Part shown: piece by piece, positions 11,501-23,818 of the stretch
How positions within the stretch are numbered: position 1 is the stretch's first letter
How the letters are laid out: the number at the start of each line of letters is the position of its first letter
NCBI GenBank assembly: GCA_905331475.1
Contig: CAJNYU010000498.1
Span: forward strand, 84,025-148,024
Reading direction: 5' to 3'
DNA: 64,000 nt
Source of the DNA: Rotaria socialis
Lineage: Eukaryota > Rotifera > Eurotatoria > Philodinida > Philodinidae
Notes under the pieces: model-generated
What the model was told of the DNA's origin: nothing
The model's input: only the letters and a program-made list of their open reading frames with translations
Database searches by the model: none
Made by a program: the position numbers and the translations under genes

Positions 11501-14500
11501 ATTTATTACGGGTAAGGCGAGTAGGAGTAAAAGCAACATTTCGTTTTAAAAGCGTAACGAACTGATCTTATACATATTATCGGTCACACTCTTATTTTTC
11601 TCTCGCTTTTATGTAATCAATGACCGAAAGAATGAGGAAAAAAAAGAGAAAAATATTACCTGTTCGGCTAAATAAAAGGTTTTACTGTCCGTCTTTGTAT
11701 GATGAAAAAAGCATCGATAAACTTCACCCAAAACTGGATTATATGGTTTTTTTAGGCCCTAAAATTATATTGAAAAGAGAAACGAAGCTGACGCGATATT
11801 CGCATTTTTATTTTGCTTTCAACAAACCTTTGGCTTTTTATAAAAACCTGATAAATAAAATTTTATAATTGTCTTCATGCGTATTAATGGATCAGGTGAA
11901 TTAACAGCTCTAAAAAAAGAACATATATATATATATATATATTGAATCATTTCTTTTTTCGATATAAACAAACGATAAACATACTCTTCAAGAATATCAC
12001 AATGATGATAGTAATCTGAGAGTTTTTCAAGAAACGATCTTGGTTCTAATATAAATGTTGGTAGAACAACTTTTGATAAATCCATTCCGGGACGGACTTG
12101 CTTTAATAAATGCATTATGAGGGATTTGTTTTCTTCAGCTACTTCTTCAGTTTGAGCAGCATTACCAAGCTAGAAAAGAACAGCGAAGTATAATTATTTA
12201 TTTATCGAGAAACTTTTATTATTACTTCTCCCATTTCTTCGGGTGCTGCTGCAACATATGGTGTTTCGTTATCGTCTTCATATAGTAGGTCTTGAGAACT
12301 ATCAGAATGACTTGAACCACTTCTGGACGCTTTACTTATATCAATACTAGCATCACTCATACGGTCATCTTCTATAAAATTAAAAATAAGAGAAATTTAA
12401 GAAACATAATTGAAAGTCAACCAACCTTCTTTTGTTGCCAACCGGCTTAATTCGAAATCATTATCTGAAAAACTTGTATTTAAAAAAGCTCCATCGCCAG
12501 CTGTAGTCGATGGACTTGACGTAATTTGAGAATTAAGCGCCAAGTCATCATTTTGTACAGATGTTGAATAGGGTTTTTTAAGTAATTTTGAGCATTTCAT
12601 TGTTAATTCAAGTGCATCAATCCAGCAACGCCCTTAAAAACAATTTTTTTTGTTATTAAGAAAATGTTCTTTTTGACATTTGAAAAAAAATACAGCATTT
12701 CTTTACCTGCGGTATCATCTGATGCACGACAAATAAGATAATTCATAGGAAGAGGAAATGTTATCGCACCGAACTGTTCGTTATTAGGCCCTTTTTGTGC
12801 CCAGATCGATTTTTCAAGTGGATGCCAGATTTTAAAACAAAATCCCGTTTTCTTTGATGGACGTTGAATAACTAAAAATGAATGAATATTGAAAAAAGAA
12901 CATGACTTCTCTCTATGAAACTCAGACAAGGATCCTGTGGATTCTGCCTAACTCAGATATCTTCACTACCCTGAAAAATATAGTAATCGCTCGGAATAGA
13001 AGAATGACTTCATCTAGATTTGATCCTGTTGGGATCTAAATATAGTAGTATTTTCGGTTGGATAGCCTATAGATTCAACCTATTTTCCTAGTAGATCGAA
13101 TTCCCTTTCTTCGTTTATTATTTTACATGAAATCCCTATGTGTTGTAATATGCTGTTTCCGGTACGAGTGAGATTTACAATTATGATCACAATTCAGACA
13201 TGAACGAAGAAGCTATCAATTTTTTCTCTACGTAAGTCAATTAGCACACATATAAATTTTTGTACAGGATCGCAGTTATGTGTTGAGAGCTTTTTTTTTC
13301 CTTAAAAGTTGTCAGTTTGTTTTTGTTATAAAACTATGTGAATAAAACTTCAATGAAATTGTTTTTTCATCAGCACAATTTCATCATAGTCACAAAACAA
13401 AACATTGCTATTTTTGTACAAAATAGCAATTATGCATGATTTATACGCATCAGTTATTGCATAAAAATTAATTACGGTCATTAGATGTATCCAAAAAACA
13501 ATAGATCATCACATTTGTACAACATCTAGTTGAGTACGATAAAAATTTTAATATTTAATTATGCACAACTGTGATGATTGCGATAACCTCAAGGGGAAAA
13601 AAGCCTATTTCTATATTTCTAAATATTTCTGAGTACTTCTAGGTATTTCAGAACTCCAGAAATTCACCGAAATACGTAGAAATACTCAGCAATATTTAGA
13701 AATGCAGAGATACGATGTTCCCCCCTTGGATAACCTTCAGTGAAGGAAAACGCGGTCGATTACTAGTCTTAAATAAGTGAATGATGTTGTTAATGCCATT
13801 GAATATCATAATTAGAATTCGCATGATCGTCTTCTCTTTATTACGGACGAATAAGAAAACAAAACAGTGCATCTCCATTCCAGCAGCGATATCCTATTTT
13901 TATCATGTCCCTTCTATGTTCTAATACGCTTGAAAATCTAATTTGAATATGTCTATTAGAAGAAAATAAACTTCCCTGTCGTCTTTCCTAAAATCTATTT
14001 ACTAACCTTCGCATGATGATAGAACAACGGTGCCAACCCAAACACCATTCTAGAGTAAGAGAGAGAGAGAGAAAAGAAACGTAGGTCAGAAGTTATAAGA
14101 AAGTAAAAATGAAGTTTAAAGCAACAAACTTTTGATGGGGGATTTCGATAGAGTAGCATGAGACCAGGCTTTAAAATAGCCCATAATTTAGTCCAATCTC
14201 TTAATGTCCCTCGAACTTTTAGCCAATCACTAACGATAACAACTGATGAATCCTTAAGTACATTTGCTAATTCAGATGTAATGCGCTTCTTTGCGCTCTG
14301 ATAAGACTGCTTTTTCATCTAGGCAAAAATGAAAAAAACAAACATGTAAAAATATTAATTTATCAGATTTCTTCTACTTTATATGATTCATTTTTAGAAG
14401 TATTTCGTTCAACCGATTCACTTGATGAGCCTAAGGATTCAAATGTTGTATTCAGCTAAAAGAGAATTTTGATAAGCTAAATAGCAAAAAGAATATTTTA

Positions 14501-14863
14501 CTTTATTCATATCACTATCATTTAACAGTCCCATGGTGGCTAAACCTAAATAAGAAAAACATTTTATGAAATAAAGAAGCAAAAATAGCTCTCCTACCAG
14601 ACGCTAATTCGTCAGGTTTAGCTTGTTCGCTAAGACTTGTCGCTGTATTCGATCGTATAATATTTGCTTCACTATCATCTTTCGTTCTTGAGAGTGAACG
14701 ATCTAAACGTGAAGATATTTGTTTGGTTGGAGTTTGATAACGATTTCCATTCATATTGGACTGAAACAAATATTAATAATAAATCCACAAGAAAGATTCG
14801 TTATTATTTTTCTATTACTAAATTCTCTTTTGATCCTTGGAAATTTCTTGGTGCTTCCATCAT
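8570..14863 (-). CDS. OSBPL8: Oxysterol-binding-protein-related protein ORP5/8, complete 19-exon gene
   Basis: Nineteen exons close in phase for 872 aa (human ORP8 is 889): 14819-14863, 14598-14760, 14502-14545, 14378-14455, 14130-14318, 14007-14049, 12707-12871, 12426-12632, 12226-12371, 11985-12169, 11828-11909, 11660-11758, 10463-10559, 10302-10400, 10138-10235, 9946-10071, 9788-9888, 9542-9727, 8570-9035. Order: disordered N-terminus (YQTPTK), PH domain from about residue 140 ([16 protein letters not shown], then [11 protein letters not shown]), lipid-transfer domain ([29 protein letters not shown]; signature EQ|ISHHPP; GHWDDE; ESEKLWQRVT), then ARPWDAHND, a coiled segment and a C-terminal membrane anchor ([17 protein letters not shown]). 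ORP5/8 sit in the ER and exchange phosphatidylserine for PI4P/PI(4,5)P2 at plasma-membrane contacts. The intron at 10560-11659 carries a whole protease gene; the one at 12872-14006 carries a foldback repeat. Confidence 0.93.
10668..11539 (-). CDS. Secreted trypsin-like serine protease nested in ORP8 intron
   Basis: Two exons, 10894-11539 and 10668-10834, join across a 59-nt intron (CAA G|GC) to give 270 aa. There is a signal peptide (residues 1-14), a short propeptide with CGT, the activation site R|IVGG (33-37), and a complete triad: H74 in TSAHC, D125 in DIALL, S218 in GDSGGP. Asp212, six residues before the serine, is the S1-pocket residue that gives trypsin-like Arg/Lys specificity. The gene lies wholly within ORP8 intron 12 and on the same strand, so the ORP8 pre-mRNA contains its complete sense sequence. 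A digestive or other extracellular role is inferred from family and signal peptide. All key residues are present, so it looks functional. Confidence 0.9.
13583..13735. repeat. Foldback (palindromic) element in ORP8 intron 6
   Basis: The left arm (CTCAAGGGG ... TATTTCTAAATATTTCTGAG ... TAGGTATTTC) is matched by an inverted right arm ending CCCCCCTTGGAT. About 60 bases per arm pair with scattered mismatches around a short loop near 13653-13672. No protein is encoded. It is a MITE-like foldback. Confidence 0.6.
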
Positions 14864-15144
14864 TTTTGAAGGAGTAGTTAACTAAACAAATTGATCAAAT
14901 ATAATTATTTTATTATGAATTTTATAGATTGATTAATAATTATTATCGATGTGCTCGAACCTTTCGCCTAGAACAGCTACGTGGTATATAAACAGACATT
15001 TGCTGATGAGTCATCATAATCAAAAAGCATTAATAAGGGAATAAGAAAAATAAGAAGATGATTATGATGTCGAAGCTGAAAATATAGAAAAAAGAAACGA
15101 AGCAACGATCTTTCATGGTTTCTTTCGTCTTTTTCTTTTTTCTG

Positions 15145-15176
<32 letters not shown>

Positions 15177-16978
15177 TAGTTTTCAACCGGTAACAAGAGT
15201 TCTTCTGTTGATCTCTCCATTAGTACTACTTTTACTGTTTGCTTGTTAGCATCTTGAATGTTGTCGTCGTCATCATCTTTTTGTCGCCGACTAACACAAC
15301 ACCAAGATAAATCATCCTTTTCTTTCCATTTCATTCTGCTTTCGCTTGCGATAGGCGCTAATCCATACAGCTTGCTGTTTGTTGTCGTTGCTGTTCTACT
15401 ATCACTTTTTTTCAGCCAAACATACAAGAATTACAGTGTTATTTCCTGTTGGATAAGCCAAGTAAAAATGTATCTTTTTATACTTTTTTTCTTTTCCCCT
15501 TCTGTTTCTTCAGCTCAATGGTAAAATGTTGACGACGTTTTTCTTTTGCACCCTTGCTACAGTTGCATGATAATTGCAGGGTTTGATAACGTTGCAAGAT
15601 AGAGAAAAGGAAGAAAAAGAAACACTGAGGTAGTACTTCACTCAGCCGCACTCTTGTGTTTTGCCTATGTTTTGACAGATACCTGTTTCGCTGGGAGTGG
15701 TGAATAGTTTGCGTGTTTTTATTTTATTTTTTATGCACACAGTCAGATATAATAGCGCACGCACGATTGACCCCCTATCAACGTTCGATTTCTAGATTCA
15801 AGTATCAATAATAAAGCAGAGAGAGAGAGAGATAACACAGAAAAAAACAGAGATGACTGTTATTGTCATATTATTTTATTTCAGTTATCGAATTACATCG
15901 TTTTCTTGTTTTATATATTTATGACATAAGACACATTTTTGTTTTACGAATGAATGTAGAAAAGCAAAAGATTTTATCAAGATTTGTACGTTTACGCAGC
16001 AGATGAGATATTCGAAAGAGAAAAATAACGACAAAAATATGAAGAAGAAAAAATAGCCGCGTTCGTTATTTATTTACATAGCACACACATATAATCTTAA
16101 CTAGCGTTATTATTAGTTTAAGCATGTTAACTACGTGAGTATCTCACCTTTCTCCTGCCTGTGTCACCTTTCTTCTGTCTGCTTCCCTTTTCTCATTGTG
16201 ATATGAGGTGATCACGCAAGCAAACAAACACGATGTACAAACATGCTCATAGCTTTTTTCTTTTTGTAATTCTTCGAATATAAAGATAATCTGTTGACCT
16301 TTTAATCTAATTTTTTTGGCACATTTAATCATTATACTTACGTACTTGATGTTTATGTAAACTATTTGTAATATTGCATGATCATTGAAATGATCTTTTA
16401 TCTGAAATAACAAATTAGAATTAGTATGAATTGTGTAATATATCTATTATGTTAGTGAAATGAAACGTCAACAGTAGCAAATTAAGAATTTCAGCAAAAG
16501 AGCAGGATGATAATCACAGGAAAACTTGCTTTTTCAAGTCGTCATAGAAGTCATGAAACGAAGCGACAATGTAATTCTGTACAGTCGACACTATAAAAAC
16601 AATATTTTTCTCCTCCAGACTCATAAACATCTATTGTTTAAAGTAAACAAACTAAAGACTTCAGAAGGCTGCTGCGATCACACGAGACAAAAATTCTACT
16701 TTCGAATAAATATAATTTTCATTGAAAATATTTTGAATTTATTATTATTATTATACTAAAATTTAGTCTATAGGAACATTATAGAGTTTACTATGTAAAC
16801 TTAAGTCTCACATATACCCTTGAACTATTCCTGATATGAACCTAAGGACTATTCGTATCCTAGGGCTTCTCTTGCTTTTTAACAACACAAATAATAATTA
16901 TGTCATGGGAATGATGTTAACCATATTTTTTTAATTTTTATTTTCAACAAAACACGGATATTTTTATCAATTTTCTTT
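14864..16978. other. Intergenic: ORP8 promoter side and BYSL 3' side
   Basis: No supported gene. A CT run at about 15144-15171 and shorter GA runs at 15819-15832 are present. The 80-90 residue frames here (15258 plus, 16144 minus) have no recognisable pattern or splice partners. Confidence 0.55.
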
Positions 16979-17898
16979 TTAATCAGCTTCATCCATTACT
17001 GCATATTGTTCATCTTCTTCATCGCGACATTTATATTCGGCAAGTAATTTGCGAACTTCAGGTCCAATTGTATGATGAAAATGATGATGTAACAATTCAA
17101 GTAAAGATTGTTTTTGTTCTTTGAAAAAAAAATACTAAAACTTAAAAAAGAAACAGACTCAAACAAAAGTATCTATTAAACCTGTTGAGATATCTTGTCG
17201 ATAATTTTGAACAAAAGAGAGTAAAGATTGATACCAAAGTACTGGTAATTCACGTGTATCAGAACGAAATCTATATGATCAAGATAATATAAATAAATCT
17301 AACGAAAAATCCAGATCATTTAAATACCTAATGAAATGATGAACGAGCGCATCAACAACACGAAATGGTAATGCATAACGTTTTTCGATAAGTGTTCGGA
17401 TAAATATTGAATTAGCACCAGAATAATTCATTTCAGCTATTTTTAATAAAGCTGCTGCTGAATGTAACATTGGAACGGAATTTTTTGCAAGAACGCTTGC
17501 AACAATAACAGCCTCACGAAGTGTACACGTACCTGACTAGAAATAAGAAGATAATTGACTTTTTTTTGTCTCGGGAAAACATGTATCTATTCTACAAATG
17601 CTGATAAGATAAGTACGAGAAACCATAAATCAATCTCTTGACAATCATAAATAAATATCTGTAATATGGGAGCTTTCTACATGAAGCAAAGTCTATTGTA
17701 TGTAAAACTATGACTTTTATAGATATTTTGATTGATAATATTAGTGCTCATTTTGTTTTTGAAATCTGTCCCTAAATAATCATATTACAATCTATTATTC
17801 TATGTCATATGTATTCGATCATCGAACAGAATAATTTTGTTCGCTTGGAAAACTTGACAATGACATTCTTCTTTTATATTCATGTCATTAAGAGAAAC

Positions 17899-17936
<38 letters not shown>

Positions 17937-20297
17937 TATCATCTGATCAGCGCACCAATCTCATTTCAAAATCATTTCTTCTTCCGTTTTGACACTTCCG
18001 GCCGAGCCAAAGCAGTAATCAATCATTCGGAGTGGAGAAAATGTAGTCTTAACCTCGATCATCAAGAAGACAATATTGGAGAAAAAAGAATTTTCCCGGC
18101 CGGAACTTAATATTATAGTTATGCTCTGTATGATTGTAAATAAATTATCCTATAAATCAAAACAAATCGCGATAAATGATCCAAAAACGTGCTATTCGTT
18201 CTCGTTATATAAGGAAATCCCTGATAACAAAGATGATTTTCAGATGTGATAGAAATATAATTACAAAAGGATTTTCTCTAGAGTCAAAATCAAACTAGAC
18301 TTATCGGCAGCAGAATCAGAAAAACTTCATCTCGAGCACCTCTGCATAGACTTAATGATTCACCAGAATGAACGCGTAAAGGCTAGAAAATGGCAAACGG
18401 ATTAACGATAAACTATAGTTATTTTTATTTTTAATTGAATGCGAAATGCGATATAAAGCTAAAATTGTTTTTCTGGTTGCATGTTATGTAAAGCAAACAG
18501 AACATTTTACCTCACATAATGGTAGAATAATTCCTTTGAAGAAGGCACTTGGTTTAAATAAAGCTTTTCTTAATGCCTATACACAAAATATAACGAATAA
18601 TTTTCTTTTAAGAATGAAACAGCCTACCATATAAAGATGAAAATTAAGTTTTTTGTATTCATCTATATCATCACGAATACGTGGAAGTAAAAGAATGTTA
18701 TAAAATCTATTCGTAGAAATGAAATATACTAAATATGAATAACGACAAATCTACCTTTGAGCCATTTTAGCATCCATATTTGAAGCAAATATTCGTGTTG
18801 CTTGATACATTGATGCTGCAGTCCAACGATCCGGTTGTGTTATGAGAAGAACCTGAAAAGAAATTGTTTTTTTTTATAAATATTTATTTGGTTACAGATT
18901 TAAAAAAAACACTTTTATTTACCTGCTCCCAATTGGATAGATTTGGAAGGATTTTAAATGCTTTTGGTATTTTGCCACTTCGATAATGAGAAAGAATTTG
19001 ACCGACTTGTTCATACATGCTGGAAATACGTGGATCAAGATCATTATCAGCTAAAAGCCGACAAAAAAAATTCGATTACTACTTGTTATTATTATTAAAT
19101 TATAGTTTTCTAACGAGATGATTCAGTTTTTGCTTGTTTTTCGGCAATAATATCGCCAAGCATACGTCGTGGTTGCCCACTCATAAATGCTTCAAGTGCT
19201 TTTTCATCTTCTTCATTGATCTATGTTTTTGATTAAATAATCATATCGAGATTATAAAAAAAACGAGGAGTCGAATAGAATTGAATTTTTCTTACCGAAA
19301 CTTCTTCATCATCATATTGGTCTTCTTCATCATTTAACTCTTCGTCACTTTCTTCAACTTTAGTTTTTTTCAATTTATTTATTTTATCTATTGATTCAAA
19401 ATCTCTAGAAAACAAAAGATGCAAATATTTATGCATAATTAATATTACATCAATTCTATTTAATATTCTTACGTTTCTTCTTTACTAATAGCTAAGAGTT
19501 CATCATGATCGATTTCACTTTGTTGTTCACGAGCTTGTTGAATAATTTTTCTTGATAGACGATCATCAATGATCTATTTCAAAAATATTATGCATTCAGT
19601 TGACTTTATAATATAGAAATGAATCGTTTTTTGTTGTTGACATGAACTCAACTAGATTGTGCATCAATGCGGAGGAGTTGCTGACTATTTTTTAGTACGG
19701 ACTTTCAAGTAATTTATTTCAATGAACTCTATTCGATCTCATTTATGGAGTATTCCAACAGTTTTGATCATTTTAATCTCATGCCATGATTTTACTAACG
19801 ATTGTTTTGATATATTCGTAGGAAATGAAAACACTGTAAAAGAAATAACTTATATAATAGTTTAAAATATTCATTTTGAAGAATCGCTAGTGTTATAAAC
19901 GCAACTAGATAAGATCAAGGTGAACTGCTCATGATAACACTTACGAAACTTCCAACAAAAGAATAAACAGCGTCGTTTTTAGCAATGCTTCAGACTCGAT
20001 CTGTAACCTAGAATTTTTTATGCAAATGACTTGCTTTTCTATATGTTGCCTATTATAGTCTGTAGTAAAATCCACATGAAATAAAAACTGGTGCGTTTCT
20101 ATATTTAGAAGTTAACATGAACAGACAAAAAAAATCTAACTAACTTGCTCATCTTCTTCATCGTCGTCATGTTTTCGTTTTTGTTTTAGTCGATTTTTTT
20201 TACTCGTAACGCTTCGATCTTGATTAAGCTGTTCCGTTAAGCTTCCAGGCACTTGTACTGGATCACCATGACTTCGAGTTTTTGACGGTCGATGCAT
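16979..20297 (-). CDS. BYSL: Bystin (BYSL/Enp1), small-subunit ribosome biogenesis factor
   Basis: Eleven exons close in phase to 425 aa (human 437): 20145-20297, 19473-19573, 19296-19404, 19115-19220, 18923-19050, 18755-18852, 18628-18706, 18511-18576, 17328-17536, 17182-17270, 16979-17118. The N-terminal third is charged ([16 protein letters not shown], acidic block [11 protein letters not shown]). The conserved bystin domain follows: [109 protein letters not shown] and [14 protein letters not shown]. Bystin/Enp1 is a nucleolar/cytoplasmic factor of pre-40S maturation. Intron 8 is unusually long (974 nt) and contains an AG repeat at 17905-17932. Its 5' end lies 131 nt from the COMMD-like gene on the same strand. 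Confidence 0.93.
17905..17932. repeat. (AG)n microsatellite in BYSL intron 8
   Basis: Perfect AG dinucleotide tract inside the 974-nt intron. Confidence 0.8.
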
Positions 20298-20318
20298 GTT
20301 ATGAGCTTTCTTTTCTCC

Positions 20319-20321
20319 TCT
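20319..20321 (-). promoter_or_regulatory. Candidate spliced-leader (trans-splice) acceptor for BYSL
   Basis: A pyrimidine-rich acceptor (TTTATCTCTAG|AGGAG) lies 22 nt upstream of the BYSL ATG, with no in-frame coding exon between it and the end of the upstream COMMD-like gene. Bdelloids are known to use SL trans-splicing; a non-coding cis-spliced 5' exon is the alternative. Confidence 0.4.
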
Positions 20322-20450
20322 AGAGATAAATAAAATATGATTGGAAAGTAATTTTATCTTTTCATCAAGGACATGTCAAATTAGTAAAACAAACACAGCA
20401 AAAAATCACATTTCTATTGCAAAAGAAAAAACACAAGTAAAAAAGCTTTC

Positions 20451-20751
20451 TTATTCTCGCTTGGCTAATGTATTAAGTTGTTCCCGAATTCTTGTAAAAT
20501 TATCCAAAACAAGATTAAGTGTTTCTTTGGATAATTCAACTTGAACGGATTTTTCAGTTTCACCATCTGATTTTGTTGGATCGTTTATCTAAAAGAAAAA
20601 GAAGACGATTTATTGGTTAGATAGAATACGAAATTCGTCTACAAACATCTAACGAAAGAACACATGATGGTTGTTGAATACGTTGACCATTGGCAGCAGG
20701 TAACAATTTCATATCAATATACCAATTAAAGTCTTTCAATTGAGGAAGCAT
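20451..20751 (-). CDS. COMMD9: COMM-domain protein, COMMD9-like, COMM domain only
   Basis: Exons 20647-20751 and 20451-20588 (58-nt intron, phase 0) give 80 aa: MLPQLKDFNWYIDMKL, then SCVLSLDINDP and VELSKETLNLVLDNFTRIREQL. These match the COMM domain of COMMD9 (LPRLVDLDWRVDIK; VELSKETLDTMLDGLGRIRDQL). COMM domains dimerise; COMMD9 belongs to the Commander (CCC/retriever) complex in endosomal recycling. The HN domain of human COMMD9 (about 110 aa) was not found upstream, so this is either a COMM-only protein or I have missed 5' exons: the ATG immediately follows a good acceptor (TTTCAG|ATG), which leaves a cis-spliced 5' part, or trans-splicing, open. Confidence 0.7.
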
Positions 20752-23700
20752 CTGAAACAAAAATAAATTGATTTATTCTAAACATTCTCATCATATATTT
20801 CATAATAATAAAGATCATCACTAAGCGATACGATGCATGATCGTATTTTTCGGCTAATTTTATCCATTAAATTTTTTTGTTTGATTTCTCAAGACTAATA
20901 TTATCATTTTCTCATCTATGACTAATGTATTGTTGCCTGAAATGTATACATATAGTTTGATTTTCGCGGCATCTTTAATAATAATTCGTTATTGATGATA
21001 TTATGATCAATATTAGCTTAAGTAGGAATCGATTAATCAGATATGTAACTAGACAGTTGACTAGGTTTTTTCTACATTATCATCAACACGAAAAATTATC
21101 GTCAGATAACGTGGTTGAACCGAATAATCTATTCGATGATATGATTAATCACTTTAAACCGTTAATTTGAAATTCAAGATGTGGCGTTCGAGACATACTG
21201 ATACAACCTCTAAAATCAATAAGAAGCGTTTTTATAAACAAAATAGAAAAGACGAGAGTTCTTTTTCCAGAAAGAAAGAACTAACTCGCCAGAAGTAAGA
21301 AGAACAAGACGAGAAGAATCGACTGCTGAAATGGCTGAGTCATTTACATAAAAGTTGATTTGCTGGTTAATATTTAGCAAGATATAAAACTAACGCCACT
21401 TACGACGCAAATCTAAAAAATGGGATTAACCAATCAGAAACGTTTTTTTTCTCCACATGCTATATCACATTTATTATGAAAAAAAAGAGAAGACATTTGC
21501 CTTAGAATTTTGTCATATGCAATTTAAAATAAATAATATGTCCATAATACTATTATTAAAAGAAATTTATCTTTAAATTTCTTAAGTTAAGAGCTTTCAA
21601 AATAGTGCTAAATTAAAGATAATTATTATCATTTAAAATTTTTCTCATATGTCACACGAGATGTCACATAGAATATATCGTGAAATATTGTAATTACTCG
21701 AATAGGAAACGATTTTTTTGTCAATACAATGCTCATTCAGATTTCCATTTTTGGTGCTGTTCTATCTAGTTTATCAAACAGGAATTGATGCTACTTTTTT
21801 TTCTATTGATTTTAACTCCATCTCATGGCATACTTCATTCGAATTTACTATTTTAAATCTTAATTTACCATGATGAATGTCTTTCATTCACTACTAATAT
21901 GATAGATAGTTCGAATTGCATTATATAAACAGACATCTCATATTGCTGCATAAATCCAAAGTGATAATACATAAGAAAGTGCGAGAAACTAATTATTCTA
22001 ATAGAAAACAAACGTCCCTATCGGCCTGGTTTGATGAAATTGGAGAAAGACGTGCGTCCTTTTCGCTTGACGTCATCCGTTCATTTCGTCTCCTAGATCT
22101 TGCATGCTTAATAACGAGTATTTATTAAGATGTTACACGGTATAGTACATCAAACAAGGCATTTCTTTTCATAGTTAATGAAATAAATTTTGAAAGTCAC
22201 ACCGATCGTTTTCAAATACTGAGTAAAAACTAGCAAATACGAATAGCCTACATTCTTCTAAGAAATGCACGATTTGTGCAACAACACAATCGTAAAAGTA
22301 TCGTTTGTTTCACAATGATCGAAAATAGTTTCAGGATAAGAAAAGTACATTTAATATTTATAAGCCGATTATCCACTATTATGATTATTTTTCTTGACAA
22401 GACTTCTTATAGAAAAGAAAACACACAGTAATGAGAGGATTTTCCGACAGGCAATTAAACTTTCAACAATATATTTCTCTATTATGACGTTTGGGCACCT
22501 GTTTCTGAGCGTTATTATTATTATTATTATTATTAAATATATTCGTGATATGATTTTTGTTTCATGAATTCATCTGGTTGGTCTGTGCATCATCTTGCAT
22601 AATCATACTGTTCTTTAGTCGGAACAATTGTTGATAAATCGATTAGTTAAATACACCGGATATATTATAGGTCAATATTTGCTATTACGCATATCAGACT
22701 GTGCTCATTAGTACGAATGTTTTTGCGTGAATACTAACGAACGTTTTCATCATGTATATTTGTTTTTTCGGGATTTTCATAGCTGAATGAAAGAAAACAA
22801 TGAATAATTGTTTTTGACACTTTTATACTGATTGAAAATATGCTTTCATTTGCATGTTAGACACATTTGAATATCTCATTGGAAACGTTATGACACATTA
22901 ACGAAACACAATAGACGAACAAATTATGTTTATAGCCGCTGTTAATTGTCTCTTGTTCGTTTTTGAATAGGTTCTATGATGAAAGTTAGTGTAAACGTTT
23001 TCTTCGTGCATTATGTGATTGAATGGCTTCGCATATTCATTTGATTTTCAATTCCCTTGCTGTGATCATTTATTTGAAAGCGATATGATATATACTCGTA
23101 GTCCAATTTCTTTTCCAGTGGACTATCGAACCAAACATAACTTAGTATAGCAAAAACTTGAAATTCTATCATTGAACACCCAAAAAGGAGCATTATTTAG
23201 TTTCTAAAAGAATTGAATAAAAATTTATTACTAAATTTTTTTCCCCACTACCATAAATTGTTCTTATTATGTCACAGTCCATTAATAGAAAAACAAGTAG
23301 CTCGAAGTAATGATTAACGTTTTCTTTATGACAATATCATCAAGTTGTGATTGTCACGAATGTGGGTGTGAATCCTACGTGCAATCTATTTACGACGCAT
23401 AATTTCGAACACGAGCAATACAAGTAAAATATTGTGATGTACTCAAATAATAAAATTTTATTTTCTGCCCACATCTTTTTTATATTAATGCGAGTTTAGC
23501 AATTGCTGAGGTTTGATGCAGCAACGAAACGTTCAATCAAACGCATTCAGATGAGTTGATCAAAATCAAAATTGTCGGCGTAACTTCGATATCATGTATG
23601 TCAGACACTTTCATTGCGGTTTTTAATCATTGTGATTTTCGTTTCATAATGAAATACACATCTTTCTGAGTTCTTACTCAAGAGATGGGTTAGCAAATAT

Positions 23701-23818
23701 GACGCACACATCTTTTGTTATTGTGAAACATGATGCAAGTTTCAAAGTATAAAAAGGCACGTATCCGTTTGTTGAAACTAACTAGATTACAGTTGACACA
23801 GAGAAAGTTGAAAAGGGA
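20752..23818. other. 3-kb spacer without recognised genes
   Basis: AT-rich DNA with short frames only. TTA repeats occur at about 22511-22534. A TATAAA-like box (ATAAAAAGG) at about 23750 sits some 70 nt upstream of the pseudogene's first ATG. I see no protein-family signal here. Confidence 0.5.

Noticed and set aside
14977..15186. RERERE-rich frame
   Set aside because: Product of translating a CT/GA microsatellite.
16144..16413. 89-residue minus-strand frame
   Set aside because: Low-complexity flanks, no splice partner, no recognised motif.
18446..18634. Plus-strand frame of 62 residues
   Set aside because: Antisense shadow of BYSL exons 7-8.
20803..20877. Small minus-strand frame MDKISRKIRS... 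as the missing COMMD9 N-terminus
   Set aside because: Too short, no match to the HN domain, and only a weak donor.
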